NCBI RefSeq assembly: GCF_009857135.1
Contig: NZ_CP047318.1
Location: forward strand, 2,418,001-2,482,000
DNA from: Streptomyces sp. HM190
Lineage (GTDB): Bacteria; Actinomycetota; Actinomycetes; Streptomycetales; Streptomycetaceae
DNA: 64,000 nt
Direction: 5' to 3'
Shown here: in pieces, positions 16,205-26,066 of the stretch
How positions within the stretch are numbered: position 1 is the first letter of the stretch
Layout: each line of letters begins with the position of its first letter
Program-made: the position numbers and the translations under genes
Notes under the pieces: generated by a model
Databases searched by the model: none
The model's input: only the letters and a program-made list of their open reading frames with translations
What the model was told of the DNA's origin: nothing

Positions 16205-17031
16205 CTCTCTCCCAACAGCTCCTCGATGAAGGCCAGGGACTCACTCGGGGTGAGGGCCTGCGCTCGGATAATCCCATAGCGTGCGGACAGTGCATGGACC
16301 GCATCTCGCTCGGTGACCAGCGTGCTCCGACCTTGAGCCTCCATGTAGCCGACCTGCTGGCCCTGCCTTGGCATCAGCAAGGTGAACGCGCCATCCACAC
16401 CAGCGTGGTCCTCACGGTCGAGCGGCATTACCTGAAGCTCGACGTTTCGCTTCTGGCCGAGCAAGAGGAGCTGCTCAAGCTGTCCGCGCCATACCTGCTC
16501 ACCTCCGAGCGGCCGCCGCACAACCGCTTCTTCCATGACGAAGCTCAGCAACGGAGCGGGCCACCTGTCGAAGATCTCCTGCCGTACGAGCCGCGCAGCA
16601 ACGCGCTGCTCGATGGTCGCCTCGTCCAGCAGTGGACGCCTCATCCCCAGCAGAGCCCGCGTGTACTCCTCTGTCTGCAACAGGCCGTTGACCACGTGGG
16701 TCTCGTACACGTAGAGCTCGACCGCCTCGGCCTCCAACTTGGCCGCGTCCCGGAAGAACGCCGGGTACTGAGCCCGAGCCACCTCCTCCTTGCTGGCACT
16801 CAACACCCCACCCGCGTCCAGCACTTCATCAACCCGGTCGATGAACTTCGGCGGCGGGATACGTCTCGCCTGCTCGAACGACGCGATCGTCGAGGCCGAG
16901 TACCCGGTCAGCGACCCGAGCGCCGCGCGGTCCATCCCCGCCCGCTCCCGGAACAGCTTCAACTGCCTCCCGAACACGCACAGCATGCCCGTACCGACCT
17001 CGTACTCCGGCTGCTGAACCTCGTCGTCCAC
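16201..17031 (-). CDS. XRE-family HTH regulator with DUF5753
   Basis: The 276-residue regulator has an N-terminal HTH (LKLFRERAGMDRAALGSLTG then SASTIASFEQ) and a DUF5753 domain (VYETHVVNGLLQTEEYTRAL ... YMEAQGRSTLVTERDAVHAL). GTG at 17031 is preferred over earlier starts because GAGGAG stands 7 bases upstream and the length then matches the family (about 280 residues). It is coupled to the DUF397 gene downstream and diverges from the HATPase gene, a standard Streptomyces regulatory trio. Confidence 0.85.
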   Translation of the reverse strand: MDDEVQQPEYEVGTGMLCVFGRQLKLFRERAGMDRAALGSLTGYSASTIASFEQARRIPPPKFIDRVDEVLDAGGVLSASKEEVARAQYPAFFRDAAKLEAEAVELYVYETHVVNGLLQTEEYTRALLGMRRPLLDEATIEQRVAARLVRQEIFDRWPAPLLSFVMEEAVVRRPLGGEQVWRGQLEQLLLLGQKRNVELQVMPLDREDHAGVDGAFTLLMPRQGQQVGYMEAQGRSTLVTERDAVHALSARYGIIRAQALTPSESLAFIEELLGER

Positions 17032-17192
17032 GCCGCAGCTCCTCTCGTACAACCGCCCGGTCGGCCAACTCGGGGCCCGGGAACCGGTCACGCCCATCAC
17101 CACGTACAAGCGCACCGCCCGCGTGTACAGCCCGTACTCGTCAGCGCATCGCTCCTGGTCAAAGCTACGCAGAGTCCGCGACCGTTTACCCC

Positions 17193-17783
17193 ATGAAGTC
17201 AGCAACTCCCCCGAACGGGCATATGCCACGACGCCTCGCGCCCGAACGCGAGTTCACCATGCGCTTCACCTCAACGCCGCGCGGTGCCCGTCTCGCCCGC
17301 CGACTCGTCTCGCACCGCCTGGACGACTGGGGCCACCCCTACACCACCCCCGTCAACGAAACGCTCACCCTCATCACGGCGGAACTCGCCGCCAACGCGG
17401 TACGCCACGGGCATGTCCCCGGCCGGGACTTCCACCTTCACCTCGTCCTGGGCGAGGGCATCGTCCGGGTCGAGGTGACCGACACCCGCGCCGAGAAGCA
17501 GCCTCCGTCCAGCCCTGCGGTGTCCGACTCGCTGTCCGAGTCGGGCCGGGGCCTGCTCCTCGTCGCCGCCCTTTCGGACGACTGGGGCGTCACCCCTCGC
17601 CATGCCGCCCCGGGTAAAACCGTGTGGGCGGAGCTGCGCGTGCAGCAAGGGGGCCACCCGCGCACGCCCCGGGTGGCCCCCAAACCGACCGACGTCGAAC
17701 TAATCCTGACTACGGCTTCGCTGCTGCGCGACGACCTCGGGTCGCGGCCGGAGGACGCCAGGCACGGAGATCGTCGTCGGTGA
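17193..17783 (+). CDS. HATPase_c anti-sigma-type regulator
   Basis: The 196-residue protein is of the RsbW/SpoIIAB-like histidine-kinase ATPase class: LITAELAANAVRHGH is the N-box, VRVEVTDTR and SGRGLLLVAALSDDWG are the G1/G2 boxes. It lacks a kinase dimerisation domain, as usual. The start could be 17193 or the ATG at 17223. It diverges from the XRE/DUF397 pair, its probable functional partners. The last 25 codons overlap the 3' end of pglX on the other strand by 74 bp, and the sequence after WAELRVQQ looks unstructured, so the stop may have been displaced. Confidence 0.8.
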   Translation: MKSATPPNGHMPRRLAPEREFTMRFTSTPRGARLARRLVSHRLDDWGHPYTTPVNETLTLITAELAANAVRHGHVPGRDFHLHLVLGEGIVRVEVTDTRAEKQPPSSPAVSDSLSESGRGLLLVAALSDDWGVTPRHAAPGKTVWAELRVQQGGHPRTPRVAPKPTDVELILTTASLLRDDLGSRPEDARHGDRRR

Positions 17784-20700
17784 GTCCGTGCTCGCCCTGC
17801 TTCTGCTGGCGGTAACCGGCGAAGAAGTCCGCCGGGGAGCCGCTGTAGAGCATGTCGAACTCGCTGTGCCACTGGTACAGCCACGGCTGCAGTTCCAGCA
17901 GGCCGGCGAGGAAGGGCGTGATCTCCTCGGTGGACAGCGCGGTGTTGGTGAAGTACGTGGCGAGGGCCTGCGCCTGCTCCCGCTGGTCCCAGCCGGCCCA
18001 CCCGTACAGCTCTGGGGTGGCGGCGTTGGTCTGGCCGTAGGAGATGAACCGCTCCTTGGGCACGTCGAGCTTGCCGCGCGCCCTCCAGTAGGAGGGGCGG
18101 AGGAAGTCGGCCGAGGTGTACTTCGGCGGCACCGGGATGGAGTCCCGGATCTTCCGCTTGGCGGGCTCGTCGGGCGCGGCGTCCTCCTTGCGCTGGAGGT
18201 CCCACACCTCTTCCCAGTCGGCCCGCTTCTTCAGCCCGGAGGGCTTGTAGCGCAGGGCGGAGAGGAACGGCACATGCTCGTCGGTGATCAGCTCGGCGAC
18301 GACCTTGGCCAGTTCCTTGCGGGGAGCGTAGAGCTTGGCAACGGAGACGAAGTCCTCGTCACGGGAGAGAGCGTCGGTGAGGCGGGCCAGGGTGCGGATG
18401 GTGGGCTGACCGTTCTCGTCGAACCAGTGCTCGCGGTTCTCCATCCGGTCGAGCAGCCAGGAGCGCAGGGCCTTCTCCTGGAGCGCATCCCAGCCCTCGG
18501 TGGCCCAGCGCCGCTTGTACTCGGGGCGCTCCACCATGCCAATAGCGCGGTTCGACTCGATGGCGTCGATCCGCTTCTGGACGATCTCCCGGTAGGAAGC
18601 GGGCCAGTGGGCGGGGATCTCAGTAACCGGGTCAAACTTGTGGTTGCGATGCTTGAACCAAGACGTTTTCACTTCGCCGCGTTGCAACTTACGGGCAAGC
18701 ACGATAGCGAAGGCACGCTCGCCTGGATTCACCTCGGGAATAGCCTCGTGGACCGTGATCGCCTCCCCGAGCAGGCCATACAAGGAATAGACCTCCCAGT
18801 CCAATTCTTCTTGGAGGGCGATCATCCGTCTCCGGATAGATTCCCATGCATGACGCCCCTCTCGCAGGGCTGCGGCAGTGGGTACGCCAGAGGTCACAAT
18901 GAAAGAAGGTGCGGTGAAAGAAAGCTCTTGGGCCAACGCATCGAGTGTGGTTCCTGGCCCGACTGGGAGGGGAGACGGTAGGGGCAACTCAGCGACACTA
19001 GTGCCGTTGTACTGACTCCGATGCTCCCAAGGTTCATCCGCACCTGCTTGTTCAGCCCCAGGCCTACCTTTGTTATGGCAGGTCATTTTCAGCCAGAATG
19101 CTGCCGTTGAGCTATTTAGCAGCCCAAGGAGGCGCAGGTAGTCCTCTTCGGTGGCCCCCTCCTTGAGCTTGATCACAGGCGCAGTACGATTGAAGATCTT
19201 CCCTCCGCGATCCAGCGCAAAATGGTTGTGGGTGGCCACTTCGGCGAACGTGAGCGTGAGGGGTGTGCGATAGCGCTCCGGCACCCAGCGGTACCAAGCC
19301 CACCACGGTTTGCCGAGGTCTTGTTGAGTTTGGCCATCAAAGTCGGTTGTAGAACGCAAGTGGCTACGAGTTACCCACAGGCGACGTCCCCACGGGCTAC
19401 TCACGTCGTATGGAAGCGGTTTGAGATCTGAATCGTAAGGAGCAATCGCACTCTCCGCACAGTGCGTATCCCAATCGCGAACAACTTCGCCAGTGATAAG
19501 CATCCTCGCAACGTCTGACCTAATTCCCTGACGCCGTAGCGCATCTGGCGTACCAATGAAGGCGTCATCCTGACCAGGAAAGCTGGCGAATCCGATATCG
19601 CGGGGCAGATGCGTTCGCAGCTTACTTGCAGAACCCTTCTCGATGGCTTCGTTGAGCTCCAGTCCACCGTCCGCCAGAACCCAAGGCTGCTCACTGAAAT
19701 AACGCTTGCGCTCTAGGTCATCGACCGATACCCATTGACTCACAGAACCCGGTTTATCGATCTGATCAACAATGGCCCGCCAGACCTTGCCTTCATCTGC
19801 TTTCGCCGGGGCACTGGGCTCCGCCTGCACACTACGAACAGTGCGAATTGTCTCTGAGCGCCTATTTCCCCCGCGTCGCTTTCCCACAAGAATGACGGTT
19901 GGCGTCCCATGGCCCGGAATATACGCACCCGAGGTGTCGATCACTTCAGTCAACTCCACCTCATGACCGAAGTATGCCTCAATCAATCTCGTTCCGAATT
20001 CCCTCTTCATAAAAGAGTTCGCGGTAATTTGCCCCACCAGGCCGTATCCAAGTCCGCTCTCGGCATCCCCCACCTTCGCCAGTTCAAAGAACCGTTGAGC
20101 GAACGGAACCGAGAGCGCATACTTACCCGCACAAGCGTCGTACAGGTCACGGTAAAGCTGATTGAGTTTCTTATCCTTCACTGTGATGTAGGGCGGATTC
20201 CCCAACACCACGTGATACCGCCCCGGTTGCAAGATGTCTTTGTACTCGTGCACATCCTCAGTTTCGTACTTGAAGTCTGCGAGTTCGTCCGAGCCTTGAT
20301 CGTTCGAGCTGTCGAACAGGCTGCCCTGTCGGTATCTGTGCTTGATCAGCGAGTCGCCGACAGCCAAATGCACTGGCCACTCGTAGTTGCCAGCCTCCGC
20401 CAGCGTCCGCACCCCGCTCGCTGCCATAGCTGCGACCAACAGCCGGAACCGCGCAATAGCCACCGCAAACGGATTGACGTCCACCCCGTGCACCGAGTCC
20501 AGCGCAGCTCGCACCCGCTCGTACACGTCCCGCTCTGACTGTTTCTCTCCCCACAGCCACACCAACCGTCGAAACGCCCCCAACACAAAGTGCCCCGACC
20601 CACACGTGGGGTCGATCATCTTCAGATCCTCGTACCCGAACTCCCGGACTGCCGGGTTCATCGCCCGATCGAGGATGAATTCCTCCACAAACTCCGGAGT

Positions 20701-21330
20701 CTGGAGCAGCGCGTACGTCATACGTGCGGCCTCACTAAGATCCTGGTACAAGTCACCCAGGAACCGCGTGTCCCACCCCTCCGTGCCGTCCTCGTTCAGC
20801 GGGTCGGTGAAGTCGTGGACGAGGACGCCCGCCTCGTCCCTCCCCCGCCAGAACTCGACCAGCTCCCGCGCACCGTCATGGGACAGCGGGACTTGGTACA
20901 GCGGGTTGTGCCGCTTGTCGAAAAGGAGACGTCCCGCCTGGCCCTGGCCCAGCTCCTCGAACGCCTTCTCCAGCCAGCCCCGGTACGTCGGGTTCTCGTC
21001 CGACTCCACATACGCGTCGTACCGAGACTCCGCCAGCTCCCGCCGGTCACCGTCCGGCCCCGTCAGATACGGCTCCGGGATCAGTCGGTTGTCCTCGCAG
21101 AACCGTACAAACACCGTCCCCAGCACCCACGCCACCGCGACCTGCGTGACCCGCTCGTCCAGCCACGAGGTCCATGTCGCCGCCGTGCGCCCCAGCTTGC
21201 GCGCCTGGTCGTACTCGGCCTTCAGCCGCGCGCCGACATCCCCCAGCGCCTTCACCTGGCGCCCGAGGTCGGCCTCGACCGCCTTGACCTGCTGCTTCAG
21301 GTCGTTCAACAGAGCCTTGCGGTCGATCAC
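17710..21330 (-). CDS. pglX: PglX, BREX-2 adenine-specific methyltransferase
   Basis: The 1,206-residue protein has an N6-adenine methyltransferase core: SAM-binding DPTCGSGHFVLGAFRR near residue 241 and catalytic NPPYITVKDKK near residue 378. Large N- and C-terminal regions resemble PglX of the Streptomyces coelicolor Pgl system (about 1,200 residues). PglX modifies host or phage DNA as part of defence. GTG at 21330 overlaps the pglW TGA, so the genes are coupled; the alternative start at 21435 lies inside pglW and was rejected. The region at about 18,640-20,350 has visibly lower GC than its flanks, consistent with exchange of the target-recognition part. I saw no long G-tract of the kind linked to pglX phase variation in S. 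coelicolor. Confidence 0.93.
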   Translation of the reverse strand: MIDRKALLNDLKQQVKAVEADLGRQVKALGDVGARLKAEYDQARKLGRTAATWTSWLDERVTQVAVAWVLGTVFVRFCEDNRLIPEPYLTGPDGDRRELAESRYDAYVESDENPTYRGWLEKAFEELGQGQAGRLLFDKRHNPLYQVPLSHDGARELVEFWRGRDEAGVLVHDFTDPLNEDGTEGWDTRFLGDLYQDLSEAARMTYALLQTPEFVEEFILDRAMNPAVREFGYEDLKMIDPTCGSGHFVLGAFRRLVWLWGEKQSERDVYERVRAALDSVHGVDVNPFAVAIARFRLLVAAMAASGVRTLAEAGNYEWPVHLAVGDSLIKHRYRQGSLFDSSNDQGSDELADFKYETEDVHEYKDILQPGRYHVVLGNPPYITVKDKKLNQLYRDLYDACAGKYALSVPFAQRFFELAKVGDAESGLGYGLVGQITANSFMKREFGTRLIEAYFGHEVELTEVIDTSGAYIPGHGTPTVILVGKRRGGNRRSETIRTVRSVQAEPSAPAKADEGKVWRAIVDQIDKPGSVSQWVSVDDLERKRYFSEQPWVLADGGLELNEAIEKGSASKLRTHLPRDIGFASFPGQDDAFIGTPDALRRQGIRSDVARMLITGEVVRDWDTHCAESAIAPYDSDLKPLPYDVSSPWGRRLWVTRSHLRSTTDFDGQTQQDLGKPWWAWYRWVPERYRTPLTLTFAEVATHNHFALDRGGKIFNRTAPVIKLKEGATEEDYLRLLGLLNSSTAAFWLKMTCHNKGRPGAEQAGADEPWEHRSQYNGTSVAELPLPSPLPVGPGTTLDALAQELSFTAPSFIVTSGVPTAAALREGRHAWESIRRRMIALQEELDWEVYSLYGLLGEAITVHEAIPEVNPGERAFAIVLARKLQRGEVKTSWFKHRNHKFDPVTEIPAHWPASYREIVQKRIDAIESNRAIGMVERPEYKRRWATEGWDALQEKALRSWLLDRMENREHWFDENGQPTIRTLARLTDALSRDEDFVSVAKLYAPRKELAKVVAELITDEHVPFLSALRYKPSGLKKRADWEEVWDLQRKEDAAPDEPAKRKIRDSIPVPPKYTSADFLRPSYWRARGKLDVPKERFISYGQTNAATPELYGWAGWDQREQAQALATYFTNTALSTEEITPFLAGLLELQPWLYQWHSEFDMLYSGSPADFFAGYRQQKQGEHGLTDDDLRAWRPPAATRGRRAAAKP

Positions 21331-24300
21331 TTGACGTCTCCCTCGACACCACTGGCACCGGCACTCGCCGCGCCCTCGCCCTCGCCGGACCCCCGATGGG
21401 CGTTGCCCACCCACGTGTCCGGAAGCTGAATCCACTCCCCCAGGCCGGCCTGGTACGGCACTGCCACCTGCCCGAGCCGGGGCTCACGCGAGGGGTCGCT
21501 CTGCGGGACCAGGAGCCACAGCCCCCGCCCGCCCCGCCGGGCCGCCGACGCCAGCCGGTCCAGGACGCCCATCGCGTCGTACCGCGCGAACACCCCGGCC
21601 TCCGTCAGCAGCACAGGACCGGCGGGACGGACAGAACCGGCCCCGCCACCACCCCCACCACCGTCGCCCAGCAGCTCCGCCACCCGAGGCTCCACCGCGC
21701 CCCACGCCGTCCGCACGTACTCCGCGAACTTCACGGCCCCCTTCGACCCCGGCTCGGCGGCGTCCGCCTTGAGCAGGGTCTCCCAGGTCGGCTTCGTACC
21801 CGGCGTGACCTGCGCGTGCAGGGCCTCCAGGAACAGCTCCGTCACCGACACCGCACCCGCGCCCAGCCGCTCCGCGCCCAGCTCCCGCACCGCGTCCCGT
21901 ACCAACTGCTGCCGTACGGTCAGCACCCGGTACCCGTCCCGGCGGGCCGACGCGAGCAGCCGTTCCTCCGCGCGCACCGCGCCCGCGAGCTGCGGGTCGT
22001 CGGCGTACCGCGTCACCGCGCCCGTACGCGTCGACTGCCGCCACGCGCCCGTCGTGAGGTAGCTGGACGCGTCGTCCACCCGCGTCGGCAGGTACCGCAG
22101 CGTGCCCGTGTCCTCGCGCGTGTTCAGCGACAGCTCGAAGCCCGCGTCGCGCAGGGCCTTGGTCAGCGGGCCGCCCGTCGGGAGGTCGTGGGAGGTGCCG
22201 CCCCGGCCGTCGACCACGACCAGCTCGGGGAAGCGGGCGCGCACCCGCTCGTGCACGTCCTCGCCCGTCAGGCCGGGCTGCCGCCCCTCCGGTACGCCCG
22301 GAATCCAGCGGACGAGCCCGGCCTGGGTGAGCCGCAGCGCCCGGACCAGCGGCAGGTCGCGCGGGTAGATCTCCAGGCGCGGCGTGGCGGCGGCGTTCAC
22401 GGAGGCGGCTGCCGCCAGCTCGACCATGCGCCGCTCGTCCCAGTTGACCGCGCCCGGCGGCACCGTCAGCGCGCCCAGCTCGGCCAGGACCGTCGCGGCC
22501 GTCGGCAGGGTGTCCAGCTTGGCCAGCCGGTCCGCCGTACGGCCGAGACGGGTCGCGTACTCCAGCAGGCCCGGCGCGGTCGGGGTGTCCGGGCCGTCGT
22601 CCTCCCGCACATCGAGGGCGAGGAGGCCGGCGCCCAGGGACTCGTCCGTCGCCTTGCGGTTCGGCTGGTGCTGGAACTCGGCATCCTGCGGCACCAGTTG
22701 CTCCACCTCGACCACGGCCCGTACGGCCGCCAGCGCCATCGCGCGCCGCTGCTCGCGTCCCGCGAGATGCGTGCCGCGCCGGACCGCCAGGGCGTCCGCG
22801 ATCTCGACCGCCGAGGCGACCCGCCCCATGCCGACCAGCAGGTCGATGATCTCCTCGCGCAGTGCCTGGACGGCGGGCTCCGCCTTCCAGCGCTTGCGCT
22901 CGTCCTTGAGCAACAGCGAGACACTGCCGTAGCTCAGCCCGAGAGCCTCCGCGACGTCCTTCTGCTTCGGCCAGACGCCGATGTCCGGCAGGACCCCGTG
23001 CTCGTCGGGCAGCCGCAGCAGCAGCCGCACCATCTCCGCCTTGTTGCGGTTGGAGCCGTTGTTGTTGACGGCGGGCACGAAGACGGTGGCGAGGGTGTCG
23101 AGGCTGACCGAGCGCAGCGTGCGGGCGGGCAGCGCACCTGCCGACTCACCCGTCGCGAGGTGGCCGACCAGAGCCGACTCGGCGGCCGTGAGCTGCTCCA
23201 GCTCCTCCTTGGCCTCCGCCCGGCCCTTCGGGGTGAGCGGCGAGACGGGGATCTCGCGCAGCCGCTCGCCCCACTCCCGCTGCCGCTGCTGGACCTCGTT
23301 GCGGGTCTTGGCGCCCAGGCCGGGGGCGTTGACGAGCTTGCGGCGGCTGTAGTCGAGGAGTTCGCCGACGGTCGTGATGCCCAGGCCGTACAGGAACGAC
23401 TGGGCGGCGAGCGTGAGGCCGGAGACGGTCAGCGGGGTGTCCCGGGTGACCTCGGCGGCGAGCCGGTCGCGCTGCTGCTCGGCGCTCTCGGGTTCTGCGT
23501 CCGCGATGGCCGCCGCGGCGGCGCCCTGGGCGGGCAGGCCCTCCCCTGCGGTCGTGGGCGCCGGGGCCGACGCGCGGGTGCGGTGGCTGGACGGGACCGT
23601 CTGCGAGGCGTCGAGGAAGACCTTGCGCCAGGCGTCCCGCATCGGCTTCAGCTCGGGGTACCGCTGGGCCGCGTCGCGGTGCAGGGCCTTCTGGAAGAAG
23701 GCGACGAGACCGTCCCGTACGGCCGGGTCGAAGGCCTCGGCCGCGATCGTCGGGTACGGCCACTCCTTCGCCTCGGTCATGCGGGGCGGGACACTGCCGT
23801 CGCCCCACTTGGGCAGTTCGCCGGAGGCCATCTGGTGCAGGGTGACGGCGACGGCGTACCGCTCGGCGTGCGAGTCGTAGGAGCCGCGGGTGATGGCGTC
23901 GACGAAGGGGTCGAGGTAGCCGTCGGTGCCCGCGTCGGTGTTCTTCGCCGGGTAGCCGGCGAGGGAGAAGTCGATGAGGACGAGTTCGCGGGTGCGGTTG
24001 GGGCGGATGCGGATGGCGATGTTGTCGGGCTTGATGTCGCGGTGCCAGACGCCCTCGCCCTCCAGGAAGTCGACGGCGCCGAAGAGGTAGTCGCCGTAGG
24101 CCTCCAGCTGGTCGACCTGGAGGCGGCCGTTGTCGCGGAGCTGGCGGGCGACGGTCTCCTCGCGGCGGCGCGGGCGGGACCCGGCCTCGCCGCCCTGCCC
24201 GGTGTCGTCGCGTTCGTCGCCTACGTACTCCAACGCCAGGACCGTACGGCCGGCGATGTGCAGCGGCTCGGGTTCGACGAGGCGGATGATGCCGGAGTGG

Positions 24301-26066
24301 GGGCGCAGGCGGCCCATGGCCTCGGCCTCGCGGGCGAGGATCTCGCCCCGGCTGTCGGAGAGGGCGACCTTCAGCACGGCCAGCGGGCGGGTCTTGCGGG
24401 TCTCGGCCTGGAGGTCGCGGACGAGGAAGGCGCGGCTGGTGGAGCCGGTGCCGAGGCGGCGGCGGATCTCCCAGCGGCCGGCCAGCACGTCACCGGCGAC
24501 GGAATCCAGCGGGTCCTTGTCGACCGGGGTCCCGTCCTCCACGGCGGGCGCCTCCGTGGCGGTGGGCGCCGAGGCCGGGGCGGTCAGGGAGTCCTCGACG
24601 ACCTCCAGCAGCTCCAGGAACTCGTCCACGCTGGACAGGCGCTGGCCGGGCCGGTAGGCGGTGGCGGCCTGCACCAGCTCGTCCACGTCCTCCGACAGGC
24701 CGTCCACCAGGGAGCTGGGGCGCAGTCCCTCGCCCGCCTCAAGGCGGGCCAGCAGCTCGGCCTGGCTGGCGGCCGGGGCCTTGCCGGTGACCAGGAGGTA
24801 GGTGAGGACGCCGAGCCCGTACACGTCGAGGTGGACCGGGTCGGGGTTGAGGGCGGTCAGCTCGGGGGCGAGGTAGGCGTCGGCGTCGTCGGCCAGGTGC
24901 ATCGCGGACAGGGCGGTCGGCGCGAAGCGGGTCATGCCCTGGCCCTGGGAGGAGTCGCCGCTGCGCTGGGTGGCGATCTGCCAGTCGGAGATCTGGAGGT
25001 CCGGAGTCAGCCAGGCGGCCTCCTCCCCGACGGCCCGGCCCTTGCGGCCGCGCGGCCGGGGGACGACGTGCACGGAGCGGGCGGCGAGCGCCCGGTGGTG
25101 GATGCGGCTGGCGTGCGCGGAGCGCATCGTCTCGGCGAGCTGGCGGACCAGCGCCATCCGGCCGAGGATGTCCAGCTTCTCGCCGTACTGGACCAGGTAC
25201 TCGTCCAGCTTCAACGTGTCCGGGTGGTAGTCGAAGATCAGCGCGGGACCGGCCGCGTGCCCGGAGGGGAAGTACTGCTTGAGCTGGACGGCGCCCGGGT
25301 GCTTGAAACGGCCCAGCACCGCGGCCTCGCGGCGGGCGGCGTTCTCGACGGACTGGCGCAGGGAGGCGTCGGAGCCGCGCTCGCTGAGGTAGATGCGGAC
25401 GCGGGCGGCCTCGGGCAGGTCGCTGTGGCGGGCGAGGTAGTCGGCCCAGGTGGGCCCCGAGTCGAAGGACTTCCGCTGCAGCTCGTACGGGCCGACCTTG
25501 TACTGCGCGTCGCTCTTGCGGATGCCGATGTTCTTGAGGGCCGCCTCGATCTCGCGCGAGCCGATCGCCGTGACGCGGCGCCGCTCGTCACGCGGGGGTG
25601 CCTTGAGCATCTCGACCAGCTGGTGGACGGTGTACACGCCGTTCTGGTCATGGGCGGGCAGCCGTACGCGGAGGCTGTTGTCGGTGAAGCAGACGGCCTC
25701 GGCGACCCAGACCCGCCTGTTGCCGGGCAGCGCGAGCAGGCCGGCCAGTTCCTTGGCCTTGCGGTTGACCAGGTGCAGCGGGTTGCCGTGCGTGCGGCGG
25801 CGGCCACCGGGAGTGGTCTGCACCCAGGTGCCGTTCTCGGAGGTGACGGAGCCGTGCCAGTCCTTCAGCTCGACCATGCAGACGCCGCCGGGGGCGACGA
25901 CGAGCAGGTCGACCTCGCGGACGTGGCCGGTGTTCGCGGTGAAGGTGAAGTTCGACCAGGCACGCCAGGGGTCGGAGTCCGGGAGCTTCTCCCGGATCGC
26001 CTCCAGGCCGCGGCGTTCGTGATCGAACTCGGACTCGGTGACCGTGACCCACCGGCCTTCCCGCAT
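21327..26066 (-). CDS. pglW: PglW, NERD-kinase of BREX-2
   Basis: The 1,579-residue protein starts with a NERD nuclease-related domain (VCMVELKDWHG near residue 67). Residues of about 205-500 form a kinase-like region whose catalytic loop reads HHRALAARSV, lacking HRD, so it looks like a pseudokinase. A proper Ser/Thr kinase domain follows at about 530-800: GTGSTSRAF glycine loop, WHRDIKPDNIAIR catalytic loop, LIDFSLAG. Further on come helix-hairpin-helix-like NAPGLGAKTRNEVQQ (about 918) and an HTH-like LGLSYGSVSLLLKDE (about 1048). PglW phosphorylation is needed for the Pgl response in S. coelicolor. A GAGGAG sequence lies about 12 bases before the ATG. It is the first gene of the pglWX operon. 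Confidence 0.93.
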   Translation of the reverse strand: MREGRWVTVTESEFDHERRGLEAIREKLPDSDPWRAWSNFTFTANTGHVREVDLLVVAPGGVCMVELKDWHGSVTSENGTWVQTTPGGRRRTHGNPLHLVNRKAKELAGLLALPGNRRVWVAEAVCFTDNSLRVRLPAHDQNGVYTVHQLVEMLKAPPRDERRRVTAIGSREIEAALKNIGIRKSDAQYKVGPYELQRKSFDSGPTWADYLARHSDLPEAARVRIYLSERGSDASLRQSVENAARREAAVLGRFKHPGAVQLKQYFPSGHAAGPALIFDYHPDTLKLDEYLVQYGEKLDILGRMALVRQLAETMRSAHASRIHHRALAARSVHVVPRPRGRKGRAVGEEAAWLTPDLQISDWQIATQRSGDSSQGQGMTRFAPTALSAMHLADDADAYLAPELTALNPDPVHLDVYGLGVLTYLLVTGKAPAASQAELLARLEAGEGLRPSSLVDGLSEDVDELVQAATAYRPGQRLSSVDEFLELLEVVEDSLTAPASAPTATEAPAVEDGTPVDKDPLDSVAGDVLAGRWEIRRRLGTGSTSRAFLVRDLQAETRKTRPLAVLKVALSDSRGEILAREAEAMGRLRPHSGIIRLVEPEPLHIAGRTVLALEYVGDERDDTGQGGEAGSRPRRREETVARQLRDNGRLQVDQLEAYGDYLFGAVDFLEGEGVWHRDIKPDNIAIRIRPNRTRELVLIDFSLAGYPAKNTDAGTDGYLDPFVDAITRGSYDSHAERYAVAVTLHQMASGELPKWGDGSVPPRMTEAKEWPYPTIAAEAFDPAVRDGLVAFFQKALHRDAAQRYPELKPMRDAWRKVFLDASQTVPSSHRTRASAPAPTTAGEGLPAQGAAAAAIADAEPESAEQQRDRLAAEVTRDTPLTVSGLTLAAQSFLYGLGITTVGELLDYSRRKLVNAPGLGAKTRNEVQQRQREWGERLREIPVSPLTPKGRAEAKEELEQLTAAESALVGHLATGESAGALPARTLRSVSLDTLATVFVPAVNNNGSNRNKAEMVRLLLRLPDEHGVLPDIGVWPKQKDVAEALGLSYGSVSLLLKDERKRWKAEPAVQALREEIIDLLVGMGRVASAVEIADALAVRRGTHLAGREQRRAMALAAVRAVVEVEQLVPQDAEFQHQPNRKATDESLGAGLLALDVREDDGPDTPTAPGLLEYATRLGRTADRLAKLDTLPTAATVLAELGALTVPPGAVNWDERRMVELAAAASVNAAATPRLEIYPRDLPLVRALRLTQAGLVRWIPGVPEGRQPGLTGEDVHERVRARFPELVVVDGRGGTSHDLPTGGPLTKALRDAGFELSLNTREDTGTLRYLPTRVDDASSYLTTGAWRQSTRTGAVTRYADDPQLAGAVRAEERLLASARRDGYRVLTVRQQLVRDAVRELGAERLGAGAVSVTELFLEALHAQVTPGTKPTWETLLKADAAEPGSKGAVKFAEYVRTAWGAVEPRVAELLGDGGGGGGGAGSVRPAGPVLLTEAGVFARYDAMGVLDRLASAARRGGRGLWLLVPQSDPSREPRLGQVAVPYQAGLGEWIQLPDTWVGNAHRGSGEGEGAASAGASGVEGDVK

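Noticed and set aside
21630..21665. Glycine-codon tract near the pglW 3' end as a slippage site
   Set aside because: The run is a mixture of CCC and ACC-type triplets rather than a pure homopolymer, encoding a Gly linker.
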